Source of the DNA: CAYNLK01 sp964398055
Lineage (GTDB): Bacteria > Chloroflexota > Anaerolineae > 4572-78 > J111
Reading direction: 5' to 3'
Length of the DNA: 64,000 nucleotides
Assembly (NCBI GenBank): GCA_964398055.1
Contig: CAYNLK010000009.1
Location: forward strand, 62,001 to 126,000
Below, one piece after another: positions 45,628 through 54,989 of this stretch. Numbering within the stretch: position 1 is the first letter of the stretch; every line of letters begins with the position of its first letter. Under the pieces are notes generated by a model. It did not search any database. It was not told where the DNA came from and saw nothing but the letters and a program-made list of their open reading frames with translations. Position numbers and translations under genes: made by a program.

Positions 45628-46845
45628 CTAGCCCTGTAACGAGTTGATGAGGTCAACATACTCAACACTGAGTTTGGCCCAATTATAGCGTTGATTGAAG
45701 GCATCGGCCTTTTGAGCCAATTCGGCCCGCCGGGCGGGCTGGTGATAAAGTTTCAGGATACTGGCGGCCAAATCCTCCACATTTTCAGCAGAAAAATATT
45801 CGACCATGCTGTCATCGAAATACGCCTCAACCGCCGGAGTTCGGGCTACTATAGTAGGTAAGCCCAAAGCCGTATACTCCATGAGCTTGGTGGGCAAAAT
45901 ACCATCGGTGAAAACATCGCGGCGATAGGGCACCACCCCTACATGGGCCTGGCGGATCAAATTCGGCAGCTCCGCGCTGGGCACAAAGGTGGTGGTAAAT
46001 TGGATGTAGTCGTGCAACTTTAACTCATCGGCCAGTTTTACCAGTTCTTCCCGATAATCGCCGCCGCCGTGAATCATCAAGCTCAAATCAGGGGCTTGCC
46101 GTCGGGCCAGATCAACGGCCCGAATGAGCAAATCAATGCCATAGCGTTGGGTCAGATTGCCGTGATAGATCAGCCGCATACCACCGTTGGGATGGGCCGG
46201 AGCCGTCTCGGGTAAGCGCTGAAAAATCTGGTCATCGGCCACATTCATGACTACGTGGACTTTTTCCGCCGGCACGCCGCGCTGGATCAAACTCTCCCGC
46301 CAAGATTTGGTAACAGTAATCACCCGGTCGGCAAAACGGCAGGAAAGCCATTCTTGCCAGTGGATCAACCGCATAGGCCAGCTTGACCAGTTGGGGTTGT
46401 TAAAGCGAGCTGCGTAAAATTCGGGCATCAGGTCATGAATATCCAAGATCAGCTTGGCCCCCATCAGTTTGGGCAGCAGGCCGGCAAACACTAAAAAGTC
46501 GGGTAGGTTATGTACCTGCACCACTCCGTAACGTCGCTGCCAGTGCAGGCGGGCCACTTTGAGCGAAGCCAAAACAAAGAAGGTTAGGTATTCAAAGAAC
46601 TGAGATTTAGCCTCGCCCTTTTTGTTGCGCTTAACCGGTAGACGATAAATATTGACCCCATCCTTGGTTTCAACTTCCGGACCTTTTCTGGCCCACAAGC
46701 AGATCACATCTACCTCATAGCCGTGTTTGATTAAGGCCAGGGCTTGCCGCTCAACCCGGGTTTCGCCCAGGGGGTAGTAAGCATGAACGACCATGCAGTG
46801 TCTTTTGGGCTTCGCTTGACCCTGGGGGGTGACCATAAGATTCAA
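45628..46845 (-). CDS. GT4-family glycosyltransferase
   Basis: The 405-residue protein has the GT-B fold of GT4: HCMVVHAYYPLGETRVERQA, QVHNLPDFLVFAGLLPKLMG, LILDIHDLMPEFYAARF, a donor-site GDYREELVKLADEL and ADQVRHAVG-type Rossmann helix, and a late ALGLPTIVARTPAVEAYFDD near the UDP-sugar/E-x7-E region. It transfers a sugar from a nucleotide donor, retaining the anomer. The start is uncertain (TTG 46845 or ATG 46836). It sits between FemAB genes in the polysaccharide locus. Confidence 0.88.
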   Translation of the reverse strand: MNLMVTPQGQAKPKRHCMVVHAYYPLGETRVERQALALIKHGYEVDVICLWARKGPEVETKDGVNIYRLPVKRNKKGEAKSQFFEYLTFFVLASLKVARLHWQRRYGVVQVHNLPDFLVFAGLLPKLMGAKLILDIHDLMPEFYAARFNNPNWSSWPMRLIHWQEWLSCRFADRVITVTKSWRESLIQRGVPAEKVHVVMNVADDQIFQRLPETAPAHPNGGMRLIYHGNLTQRYGIDLLIRAVDLARRQAPDLSLMIHGGGDYREELVKLADELKLHDYIQFTTTFVPSAELPNLIRQAHVGVVPYRRDVFTDGILPTKLMEYTALGLPTIVARTPAVEAYFDDSMVEYFSAENVEDLAASILKLYHQPARRAELAQKADAFNQRYNWAKLSVEYVDLINSLQG

Positions 46846-46860
46846 TAACTCCTCTTTATC

Positions 46861-47868
46861 TTATAAAAAATGGCGGTAAACTTCATAACCCTGCTTACTC
46901 AACTTTAGCAGGGTCGGATTATGCACATAAACATTACGCCCAAAATTGACCAATTCACCGCCAAACTTAGCCTTGAAGTCGCGCACGCCATATTCCTCAT
47001 CCGGTTTGCCCGCACCGCCAAAATCATAAACGTGATAGCCGTTGTGGGCACCCCATTCCAAAATGTGCCAGATCAGCATTTCGTTGGGTAGATAATCGCT
47101 GTACTCTCGGTCTGAGCCGCCATACCAGCCGTAAATCACGTTTTTATAAGGCAGCTCAATAGAACAAGCAACGGTCGCGCCATTTACCTGGGCCAATAAG
47201 AATTTGGCCATACCTTTAGAGTATAACTCATTGAAAGCGGCCACAAACAGGGAGCGGTCAGCCAGCGGTACCTGGGCGTTACGGTAGGTTTTTTGCAAAA
47301 TATCGTACCAATGTTCTAACTCGGCGAGGGTGGTGGCCTCGCTTATTTGGACAAAGCCATCGCGCAAGCCTTTGCGAATCTTTTTGCGGGTGCGCTGACC
47401 GATACTTTGTAACACCTCTTCGGGGGAGCGGTTGAGGTTGATCAGGTAATTGAGGTGGCCTTCATAGGCAAAGCCCAAGTTATTGAGGAGGGATTGCACC
47501 TGGCTCAAATCCGACAGATTGCGTAATTCGGTAAACAGGGCGCTGCCTTTGGCTTCACCTTTGTAGGTTTGTAATAACAGGGCCAGAGCCGTCTGGCCTT
47601 CCGGGCCGGAGGCGCTCAAAATACTGCCGTAAGCAATCGCCCGCGTGGTCAATTGACGCAACAGGCCATCCAGCAGCGTCACTTGCACCGGCAGCAGCAG
47701 AGCCAACGGGCAGTTATCACCATCAACCACGGCCCACAAGGTTGACTTGTGACCTTTTGTCTGATTGAATACCCGAAACATTTCCGGGGTGTGAAAAATA
47801 TTCCCCTGCGGCTGCCGGTCTACAAAGTCTCGCCACAAGGCTTCATTCAGTTCTTGAACCACACGCAT
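46861..47868 (-). CDS. FemAB/FemX-family transferase
   Basis: The 335-residue protein has the FemAB signature IGQRTRKKIRKGLRDGFVQI, LSKGMAKFLLAQ-type core (YSKGMAKFLLAQVNGATVAC), VIYGWYGGSDREYSDYLPNE and YHVYDFGGAGKPDEEYGVRD, with a C-terminal KAKFGGELVNFGRNVYVHNP. This FDFGGAG stretch is typical of lipid II glycyl/alanyl transferases. It is the closest of the four to classical FemX. Probably adds an amino acid or similar group to a sugar or lipid-linked intermediate; unproven. Weak ribosome site. Confidence 0.87.
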   Translation of the reverse strand: MRVVQELNEALWRDFVDRQPQGNIFHTPEMFRVFNQTKGHKSTLWAVVDGDNCPLALLLPVQVTLLDGLLRQLTTRAIAYGSILSASGPEGQTALALLLQTYKGEAKGSALFTELRNLSDLSQVQSLLNNLGFAYEGHLNYLINLNRSPEEVLQSIGQRTRKKIRKGLRDGFVQISEATTLAELEHWYDILQKTYRNAQVPLADRSLFVAAFNELYSKGMAKFLLAQVNGATVACSIELPYKNVIYGWYGGSDREYSDYLPNEMLIWHILEWGAHNGYHVYDFGGAGKPDEEYGVRDFKAKFGGELVNFGRNVYVHNPTLLKLSKQGYEVYRHFL

Positions 47869-47991
47869 TTTTTTCCAACAACCTCATTGCCTTCCGTAAC
47901 CTCAAGTTTAACGATAGAGCATGTTAAACACACAAGAAAACAATTAGAAAGAAGTTAGAGTCTCATAGTCTCATGCGGGCCGCCAGGCGAT

Positions 47992-49287
47992 TTAATTGCC
48001 GATAAAACGCAGACCATAATCCCATAAAGTCAGCGCATCAATGTCGCCGGTGACGCAAAGGGCGCCACATGCGCCATTAGGCCAACGCCCTAAACGAATG
48101 AGGGGGGCGGCGCTGGTCTCTATCTGTTTCAAGACCGATCGTTCCTCACTCGCGGAAAAGGTGGGGTAGTTCAGATAGATTGAATAAGCTTGAGGGTCCG
48201 TAGCAGTTTCTAGCCAATAGCCCTGCTGCTTAAGGAAGCCATTCAAAGCCGGGTCACTCTCTGGTGAAAGGCCAATACACGGCTTCTGGCTGGCCTGAAA
48301 ATGGAATGTGTTCCCTGTAAGGCGCTTAAAATTACCCGACCACGGGCCAGGATTAGGCTCAGTTATCACATTACGGACTAAAACTGTCAGGCCGGCAGGA
48401 CCGGTGATAGAGAGTTCATAATTGTTGGGTTCGTAAGCGGTCAGTTCAAAGGTAGCCTCACTCCTGGCCCGCCACCACCACGTGATCTCGTCAAGGCGAG
48501 CCAGCCAGACTCCCGGCGACAGAGCACGCGCCTTAGCCAGAGTACGGGCCAGCGGCTCGTGCAACAGGCTAATTCGTTCCGGGTGTAGACCTAACGTAAA
48601 TAATTCTCCTAATTGATAGGTCTCTTCCAAAATGGCTAACCAAATGTTAGTCATTGGCCCCGTATCAACTAACTTTAGCCGGTCAATGAGGGCTTCATCA
48701 TCAGGGACACAGTAGGGAATCTGCACAATTTTACCCATTATCTTTGGTAAGGCGGGATAGTCACGGGCGGGTTTAGACCCGTAAAACTCCAGTACCCGCT
48801 GGTAATCAGCCGTAGCGTAACCATCAACCACATCCCAATACAACGCCTGGCTGCTATCATAACTCAAGTTATTGTCAGCTACAGCCGTAAGGGTCTCCTC
48901 ATTCCAACGCAGATAAGGACAGCGAAAACCGGACAGGTTAATTTTTTTCGCTTGAAAGATCTGTCGGGCCTGCTGGAGGTGCACATTCTGTTGGGATAAA
49001 GCAAGTTGCGAATAATCTATATGAAACAGGCCGTGTATCGCAAACTCAATGTTTTGGGCTTGATATTTCTCAATCATTACTCCATTACGAGCCAGAGCTG
49101 CGGCTGTGATAGGAAATGTCGCGCCGCATTCATACTTTTGTAGGGTATTGACGAATAAACGTAAGGCGCGGTCCATCTTAGCAGCAGTAAAGCCGTAGCG
49201 GTCGCTGATGGCGCGGGCGCGTTTTATTAAGGCTGAATAACCTTTGCCTTTGGCAGCTATAGCAATGGGATTGGTCATGTTGTTCAT
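47992..49287 (-). CDS. Polysaccharide deacetylase-like protein, possibly circularly permuted NodB domain
   Basis: The 431-residue protein has NodB-type motifs in an unusual order. Near the N-terminus lies GATFPITAAALARNGVMIEK, then a metal-ligand-like IEFAIHGLFHIDYSQL and SGFRCPYLRWNEETLTAV. The first-strand motif that normally precedes these (catalytic Asp region) appears at the very end instead: CVTGDIDALTLWDYGLRF. The middle is beta-rich (ELTAYEPNNYELSITGPAGL). This could be a circular permutation or a second incomplete domain. If active it removes acetyl groups from sugars. The start ATG is nine bases after the upstream gene stop, so it is co-transcribed. Confidence 0.72.
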   Translation of the reverse strand: MNNMTNPIAIAAKGKGYSALIKRARAISDRYGFTAAKMDRALRLFVNTLQKYECGATFPITAAALARNGVMIEKYQAQNIEFAIHGLFHIDYSQLALSQQNVHLQQARQIFQAKKINLSGFRCPYLRWNEETLTAVADNNLSYDSSQALYWDVVDGYATADYQRVLEFYGSKPARDYPALPKIMGKIVQIPYCVPDDEALIDRLKLVDTGPMTNIWLAILEETYQLGELFTLGLHPERISLLHEPLARTLAKARALSPGVWLARLDEITWWWRARSEATFELTAYEPNNYELSITGPAGLTVLVRNVITEPNPGPWSGNFKRLTGNTFHFQASQKPCIGLSPESDPALNGFLKQQGYWLETATDPQAYSIYLNYPTFSASEERSVLKQIETSAAPLIRLGRWPNGACGALCVTGDIDALTLWDYGLRFIGN

Positions 49288-49295
49288 CCGTTTGA

Positions 49296-50582
49296 CTATA
49301 CCTTCAAACGTCCACTTGCCAATTTATCAGGCCAAATAGGTCCAAGGTGTAGTAGGAAACTGGCAATGGTGACGGCAACAAATAACATTACGTAAGGCAT
49401 TACCGGAACGATGAAACGAACATCAACATGGATGACGGTGTATCCGGCAACGTAATAAAGCAGTAAGGTGAATAAGGGCACGCTTCGCTGCCACCATTTA
49501 TCTCGATAATAAAACCAGGCGATAGCAGCCAAGAGGAACAGTAACCCATGTTGGATTAGAACGAGATAACTCACTATCGGCGAGGATGTCCCATGGACAG
49601 ATGCACCGTAGACGAAATACCATAGTCTAAAAAATCGCACGGTTGAAAGAACGAGATAACGACCTGGGGATTGCCTAATAATCTTAATTGCTTCCTCCTT
49701 AGCCGCACGATCGTATTGAGGTTGAGTCAATTCCTCATAGGCAGGACCAAAACGCAATTGAAGTAAACGATTTAAGGACTCTCTGGCTTCCGCGGAGCTG
49801 CGCGGTCGTAGAAAATCGGGTTCACCCAGGGCGTGATTGCTCTGGTAAAATGGGAACCCAAAAAGTGAGCTAACTGGAATAAATTCTCCAAAAAGCAAGT
49901 AATTGCGTATTGTCCAGGGAGTCATCATAATGATGAAAGAAGCGGTTAAGGCAATCGCCCACTTAATCATTGTCCAACGGTGGGTATACAATATCCAAAC
50001 CAGCACGGCTATAGCGATAAGCAAATAATACTGGATGATGGGGCGCGTTAGAGAGGCAAGCCCCAGTAAAATCCCGGCAATGACAAACCTCAAGGTTGAG
50101 GGTGAACGCAAGGCCTGCAAAAAACCCAGCACAAATGCGGCTAATAGCATCGTAAATAGTGGTTCACTCAGGGCTTGCCAGGAGTAATTCATTCCGGGAC
50201 CGTAAAAAGCAAACAAAAGGGAAGTGATTACGGCTATCGGTTTACTGTGGAAAAGGTCAAAGGCGATCGGATACAAAAGGAGACAGGTAACTGCCTCAAC
50301 AATCCAATTGGCCAAAGCAATTGAGAGAGTATGGTCGCCAAAAAGCCACAAAACTAAGGCGAAAAAATAGACCGGGATCGGTCCTCGAGTAGCGGTCGGC
50401 TGCACTTTTTCGCCCCCAGAAAAACCCTGGCCAGCTACCACATTGCGGGCTATTTCCAAATAAATATCTCTACTTTGGGCTACAGGGTTATACGGTACAA
50501 CCACAAAAAAGAAAATTGCCCGAACTGCGACAACCAGGATGATTATAAACAAAAACCACCGGCGGAGCTCCTTAAAATTCAT
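49296..50582 (-). CDS. GT39-like (PMT_2) membrane glycosyltransferase
   Basis: The 428-residue protein has about ten TM segments and a signature acidic loop near the N-terminus (AQSRDIYLEIARNVVAGQGF, with the catalytic-type Asp). PIPVYFFALVLWLFGDHTLS, LTRPIIQYYLLIAIAVLVWI, and the lumenal HALGEPDFLRPR follow. The family uses lipid-phosphate sugars, such as undecaprenyl- or dolichyl-phosphate sugars, to glycosylate at the outer membrane face. ArnT and protein O-mannosyltransferases are relatives. It belongs to the polysaccharide operon. Confidence 0.85.
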   Translation of the reverse strand: MNFKELRRWFLFIIILVVAVRAIFFFVVVPYNPVAQSRDIYLEIARNVVAGQGFSGGEKVQPTATRGPIPVYFFALVLWLFGDHTLSIALANWIVEAVTCLLLYPIAFDLFHSKPIAVITSLLFAFYGPGMNYSWQALSEPLFTMLLAAFVLGFLQALRSPSTLRFVIAGILLGLASLTRPIIQYYLLIAIAVLVWILYTHRWTMIKWAIALTASFIIMMTPWTIRNYLLFGEFIPVSSLFGFPFYQSNHALGEPDFLRPRSSAEARESLNRLLQLRFGPAYEELTQPQYDRAAKEEAIKIIRQSPGRYLVLSTVRFFRLWYFVYGASVHGTSSPIVSYLVLIQHGLLFLLAAIAWFYYRDKWWQRSVPLFTLLLYYVAGYTVIHVDVRFIVPVMPYVMLFVAVTIASFLLHLGPIWPDKLASGRLKV

Positions 50583-50612
50583 TGCCTGATTCTCCCGAAT
50601 GTAAAAGCTCCC

Positions 50613-52340
50613 CTATTGACCGTCAAGGGGAACTGGGGTGGAAAAAGGGCCATTAGCCAACCCTACTAATCCATCATCACTGATCCCTTCCAGATCAAAC
50701 AGGATCACGCCATTTGAGTTACTGGCGTAAACTTCCTTAATTTCGGCCAGCAAGCGAGCCGGGGGCTTGCTTGCTTGACTGCGGCGGTGATCGTAGACGC
50801 TTACCCCCAGCATCAGCCGACTCGACCGGTCGAGCGTGGGCTGCCAGGAAGCAATAACCGGAGCAAGAGGCTCAACTTCACTTACGTAAGCGCGAGGAAT
50901 AATTAAATCTACATACTGCCCGGCCAACCAGGCCTGCCAATCCAGAAAATGGTTCTGCACCAGGGTCTCTTGATTCGCCGCAACTGTAATTGTCATCAAG
51001 ACGTGCGGAGATTCTTGCCTGAGGCGATGGTATACGCCTTCTAATAATTGATTGATGCCCTGTTCTCGAAAGGCTGTCCATTGGGCATTAGCCAGCCGGT
51101 AATCCTCTAAACGGGTTGAGCGACGATTATCGTCGGGGATCAGATCATTGGGTTGAGTCGCTAACAGGAGGCCCGTTTCTCGAAAACTCCTGCCTCGACC
51201 TGTCATCCCGGTAATCGCCTGAACATTTTCATCGCCAATTGATGGCGTAGGGCCATCAATAAAAATCAGTCCAAGACCTTGATAAACCAGCTTCGCCAAG
51301 TCAGCAGCAACTTGCGGGTTGATCAAGTAGACGCTGGGCATCACCAGAACTGATCCTGGGTCAAGTGCGGACATATCTTCCTCAGATACTTCAACTGGTG
51401 AGTGATCAATATCGCTTAACCAAATAAAGCTTCGTTTGAAATCACTCCAACCATATTTCTGAGCATTTGTTTGTGAACGTAAAATATAAACTCGACCGTC
51501 GTCGCTCCGTAGATAATTGATGCTGCGGCGCAATATTTCGCTGCCGGCAGCTATCTGCCGTTCATCCGCTTCCCAGTTAAACAGGATTACCTGGCCATCG
51601 CCATATTTGTTGAGCAGGACCGCCGGTCGGCCATTATCAAATTCGGCCAGAACCTGGGCGGTGTTTACCTCCATAAGAGGATTGCCGCCAAAGACACCGT
51701 AGGCGGGCAGATCAGCATAACGCAAACTTTCAAGATCGAGGCCGGTCTCTTGGGCAAAGAGTTGGCGGCTATAAGGATCGAAACCCCATTTCCAGCCGAA
51801 ACTGGGATAACGAGTATAATCAAAGTGAATGCCGTCCACTTGGTAGTTGCCGGCAATTTCCAAAGCCACATCGCTGATAAACTGCCTGACATCAGGCCGA
51901 TTATAGTTGAGCCAATTAGCCCTTTCACCATCCACACTGCGCATGGCCCAATCAGGATGGCGGGATAGAATCGGTCCTTCCAGCCCACCAACCGGCCCGG
52001 CAATCAGCCAGGCGTGAACCTGAATATCACGCCGGTGCGCCTGTTCAACAACATAAGCCAATGGGTCAAAATTAGGGGCAAGGTCAGTAGATTTCTCTAA
52101 CAAGGTGCTGTTATAATTAGCTCGGCCAAATACAAAAGATTCGACAAAGATGGCTGTGAATTTTCCAGCTTCCACCCGAGCCAGCATCTCATCTGCTTTT
52201 TCAGGTGTTTTAATTGATCTTGATTGCACCCAGGCGGCGCGTAATCCGGGCAATTTGGGGACATAATCAGACGAGGATTGAGAGATCGTCCCCAAAATTA
52301 TTAATAGGCTGCCTAGCACGAGCAAATAGTTTAATCGCAT
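50613..52340 (-). CDS. GHL10-type (DUF187-like) glycoside-hydrolase protein with inserted domain
   Basis: The 575-residue protein starts with a hydrophobic segment (YLLVLGSLLIILGTI, signal or anchor). A TIM-barrel-like glycoside-hydrolase-like part follows (GLRAAWVQSRSIKTPEKADE, HAWLIAGPVGG, GIHFDYTRYPSFGWKWGFD; the D and Y of FDYTRYP are typical). About residues 205-400 hold an extra domain with LNKYGDGQVILFNWEADERQ and KLVYQGLGLIFIDGPTPSIG, resembling a glutamine-amidotransferase-like Rossmann fold. The barrel resumes at about 430 (IPRAYVSEVEPLAPVIASWQ). Likely cuts or senses the polysaccharide outside the cell; substrate unknown. Confidence 0.8.
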   Translation of the reverse strand: MRLNYLLVLGSLLIILGTISQSSSDYVPKLPGLRAAWVQSRSIKTPEKADEMLARVEAGKFTAIFVESFVFGRANYNSTLLEKSTDLAPNFDPLAYVVEQAHRRDIQVHAWLIAGPVGGLEGPILSRHPDWAMRSVDGERANWLNYNRPDVRQFISDVALEIAGNYQVDGIHFDYTRYPSFGWKWGFDPYSRQLFAQETGLDLESLRYADLPAYGVFGGNPLMEVNTAQVLAEFDNGRPAVLLNKYGDGQVILFNWEADERQIAAGSEILRRSINYLRSDDGRVYILRSQTNAQKYGWSDFKRSFIWLSDIDHSPVEVSEEDMSALDPGSVLVMPSVYLINPQVAADLAKLVYQGLGLIFIDGPTPSIGDENVQAITGMTGRGRSFRETGLLLATQPNDLIPDDNRRSTRLEDYRLANAQWTAFREQGINQLLEGVYHRLRQESPHVLMTITVAANQETLVQNHFLDWQAWLAGQYVDLIIPRAYVSEVEPLAPVIASWQPTLDRSSRLMLGVSVYDHRRSQASKPPARLLAEIKEVYASNSNGVILFDLEGISDDGLVGLANGPFSTPVPLDGQ

Positions 52341-52437
52341 GAGAGCTTGTCACTCATCACCAAATGTAACCAATGTAACTATCAATATTATGTTGGGTAA
52401 AGTTAAATACCTTTCTCTATATATATGCAGCGACAGC

Positions 52438-52478
52438 AAAGCCCAAATTCTCTGAACTGAGGGGAATTTGGGCTTTTT
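52438..52478 (-). terminator. Intrinsic hairpin terminator
   Basis: A perfect 13-base-pair stem (AAAGCCCAAATTC / GAATTTGGGCTTT) with a 13-base loop. On the minus strand the tail has TTT; on the plus strand it has TTTTT. Both neighbours are minus-strand genes, so it most likely ends the GT4 gene at 52543. Confidence 0.7.
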
Positions 52479-52542
52479 GGTTGAACATTACCATAAATAA
52501 ATATGACTTTAATATGAGGGGACGGATAGTTTTATCCGTTCC

Positions 52543-53565
52543 CTATCCTTTGGTAATGGATTGTTCAATTAAATTTGTCAGAAGTGTAACCTTTTCTTGC
52601 CACTCTGACTGTTGCTGACGCCGAAGTGCTTGAATACCCACCTGGTAGGATTCATAGTGCCTCTTCATTTCCATTATCCCATTCTGGATTGCCTCGCAGG
52701 TGTTTTGCACATGAACTGTACCTTGATGAAAATAAGTGCGTAGCAGCGGCCAATCCGACGTGATAATCGGTTTACCCAGCGACAAAGCTTCGCAAGCGCC
52801 GCGTTGCATAGTATGATCACGGGTGGTTAAACACATAACCGTCTGGGCATTACTCAGTAACGTGTAATAATCCGCGTCGGGTAAGAAATCGGTAAAGTGA
52901 ACATTGGCGGGGGCAAGAGCCAGGGTATCGGGTGAGGCCATCCTTTTTTTGCCGGTTATGTAGAACTCAACTTCAGGCAAGTGCTTTGCTGCTTCCAGCG
53001 TTTCGGCCAAAGGTTCGTCCTCAGAAAAGGTATTAACCACCACAACATTGAAAGTGTGCTCAAGGGGATAACTCCCATTTTGCTCGAAATTGGTCGGAAT
53101 ATCACGCAAGATAAAAGCACTTGCTCCCCAACTTTGAATCTGCTGCTGAAAATGCTCGTTGGTGACAATGGTAGTGATAGCCCGGCGGGCCAAGAACTGA
53201 TGCAGCCAGTATGGTCGTGTCCAAATCCGGAGCTGTAAGGCTGAACTATGGGCATCCACCAGATATTTACTCCCGGTTAGCGCACAGTAAAGATAAACAA
53301 AGAATACAGCAAAACTGGGCGGGCTTTGGACAAAAATCAGATCGGGGCGTTCACCAAAGAGTAATCGCAGGGTCGCCCAAGCCTGGTAACTGTATTTGTA
53401 TGGAGCAGCCCATGCCCCGCGCCGGGTAGTCGCGTGAACATAATGCAGCGCCTTAAGGCCAAGTTCCTTAGCCAGAATCCGGCTACGAGGGCCGTGGCTG
53501 GGTGGCCCCCAAACCAGGAAGGCGGATTTGAGTTTTGAATTGAGAAATGGCTTTGTTCCAGTCAT
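52543..53565 (-). CDS. GT4-like glycosyltransferase
   Basis: The 340-residue protein has LVWGPPSHGPRSRILAKELG, LIFVQSPPSFAVFFVYLYCA, YLVDAHSSALQLRIW and C-terminal GT-B donor motifs (YTLLSNAQTVMCLTTRDH, ACEALSLGKPIITSDWP with an E-type signature). Length is at the short end of GT4. AGGAAA before ATG 53565. It is followed by a terminator, so it may end a transcription unit. Sugar donor unknown. Confidence 0.85.
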   Translation of the reverse strand: MTGTKPFLNSKLKSAFLVWGPPSHGPRSRILAKELGLKALHYVHATTRRGAWAAPYKYSYQAWATLRLLFGERPDLIFVQSPPSFAVFFVYLYCALTGSKYLVDAHSSALQLRIWTRPYWLHQFLARRAITTIVTNEHFQQQIQSWGASAFILRDIPTNFEQNGSYPLEHTFNVVVVNTFSEDEPLAETLEAAKHLPEVEFYITGKKRMASPDTLALAPANVHFTDFLPDADYYTLLSNAQTVMCLTTRDHTMQRGACEALSLGKPIITSDWPLLRTYFHQGTVHVQNTCEAIQNGIMEMKRHYESYQVGIQALRRQQQSEWQEKVTLLTNLIEQSITKG

Positions 53566-53655
53566 TTTCCTCGATAATGATACGTCGGGTCATCATCCCA
53601 GGTTCGGTTTGTTGCCCGGATTATTGAGTGGTGTAGCCAAAACAAAGGTGATGTT

Positions 53656-54966
53656 TTAACTCATCGGTTTAGCTTGAACAACCGGCGATGTTTTTACGTC
53701 TTTCTCAGCTATTGCTTCCAGGAAGAGATCGGCCAGGCGGTGAATGCCTTTAAACAACTCAAAATCTTGGGCAATGATGGTTCGGCCGTATTTACCCATT
53801 TCAATTCGTTTAGAGGGACCAATCAGATTCATCGCTTTGATAGCCTCGGCCAGAGCAGCCGGATCTTCAGGGGGAACCAAATAACCCGCCTCTGGCCTGA
53901 TCATCTCGCCGATACCCACCAGATCGGTTGAGATAACAGGTATTTCCATGGCCATCGCTTCTGCCAGCGAGACAGGCATACCATCCCGATCGCCGTTTTT
54001 GGCAACCACACAAGCCAGTACAAACACATCAGATTGACTTAGTTGAGCCAGGACCTCCTCCTGGGGTTGCCCGCCCAGTAAATAAACCTGTTGGGTCAAG
54101 TTGTAACGAGTTATCATTTCTTCCAATTCTGATTTAAGCGGACCATCACCCAGAATTCGACATTCAAAATCCACGCCTTCTTTTTGTAGCAGGTGACAAG
54201 CTTCAATCAGATAATGGTGTCCCTTTTTCTCTACCAATCGTCCTACAGACATAATCCGGAGCCGAGGATGATCAGTTCGCGTCCCCGTTAAGCGGAATTG
54301 GGAGAGATCAATCCAGGGATGGTGGGCGAAAATTTTATCCGGATTCAGTTCAGGATAATGTTTCAAGAGATAAACTCGGTTAAATTCGGAATCGGTTACT
54401 GTAAATTTAGCCTCGCCGATTTTTTCGGGAATGAGGACCGGTTGGACATAAATATCTACCGCATGAGCGGCCAGGCTATAGGACACCCGCAACAGGCGGC
54501 TGACACAAAGTGCTACTGTAGCCGCCCGATCAAGGAAATGAGCATGAATGTGGTCCCAATCCAAATTCTGCAGAAGATAGGCCGCATAAACACCTTCGGC
54601 AAAATGCAATAATGTTTTTAAGCGCAGCTTTAAGCTGCGATGGGGTCGTGTGAAGAGAAATAGGAGGAGCGTGAAATAGGCAATGGGTCGGAACAAAATG
54701 AAATAAAGGTGGGCTGCCGTAAATTTGATCCAATCTACCGGTAGCAGATAGATAATACTCTCTTTCATCTGGCTATATTTTTCAGTTAGAGCGGCATGAG
54801 GTCCCGGCCGGCGAATGGAAAGAATTTGAATACTCACCCCCATCTCGTGTAAAGTCTTTATTTCCCGATCAATGAAGGTAGTGCTCAACGTAGGATGGGT
54901 ACCGATGATATAGGCCAGTCTTAGTTTTCTTATTGATGTCATTGAATTATTTTTATTGTCATGCAC
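53656..54966 (-). CDS. GT4-family glycosyltransferase (WbpY/CapM-like)
   Basis: The 436-residue protein has an N-terminal acceptor domain (AYIIGTHPTLSTTFIDREIK, YSLAAHAVDIYVQPVLIP) and a C-terminal donor domain: MSVGRLVEKKGHHYLIEACH, CRILGDGPLKSELEEM, YLLGGQPQEEVLAQLSQSDV, VSLAEAMAMEIPVISTDLVG and GIGEMIRPEAGYLVPPEDP. The EAMAMEIPVIST stretch is the GT4 E-x7-E region. Retaining transferase of the polysaccharide locus; donor sugar not predictable. The start is uncertain (ATG 54966 or a later ATG). Confidence 0.92.
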   Translation of the reverse strand: MHDNKNNSMTSIRKLRLAYIIGTHPTLSTTFIDREIKTLHEMGVSIQILSIRRPGPHAALTEKYSQMKESIIYLLPVDWIKFTAAHLYFILFRPIAYFTLLLFLFTRPHRSLKLRLKTLLHFAEGVYAAYLLQNLDWDHIHAHFLDRAATVALCVSRLLRVSYSLAAHAVDIYVQPVLIPEKIGEAKFTVTDSEFNRVYLLKHYPELNPDKIFAHHPWIDLSQFRLTGTRTDHPRLRIMSVGRLVEKKGHHYLIEACHLLQKEGVDFECRILGDGPLKSELEEMITRYNLTQQVYLLGGQPQEEVLAQLSQSDVFVLACVVAKNGDRDGMPVSLAEAMAMEIPVISTDLVGIGEMIRPEAGYLVPPEDPAALAEAIKAMNLIGPSKRIEMGKYGRTIIAQDFELFKGIHRLADLFLEAIAEKDVKTSPVVQAKPMS

Positions 54967-54989
54967 GGTAGATTATCTCGAAACGCTTA

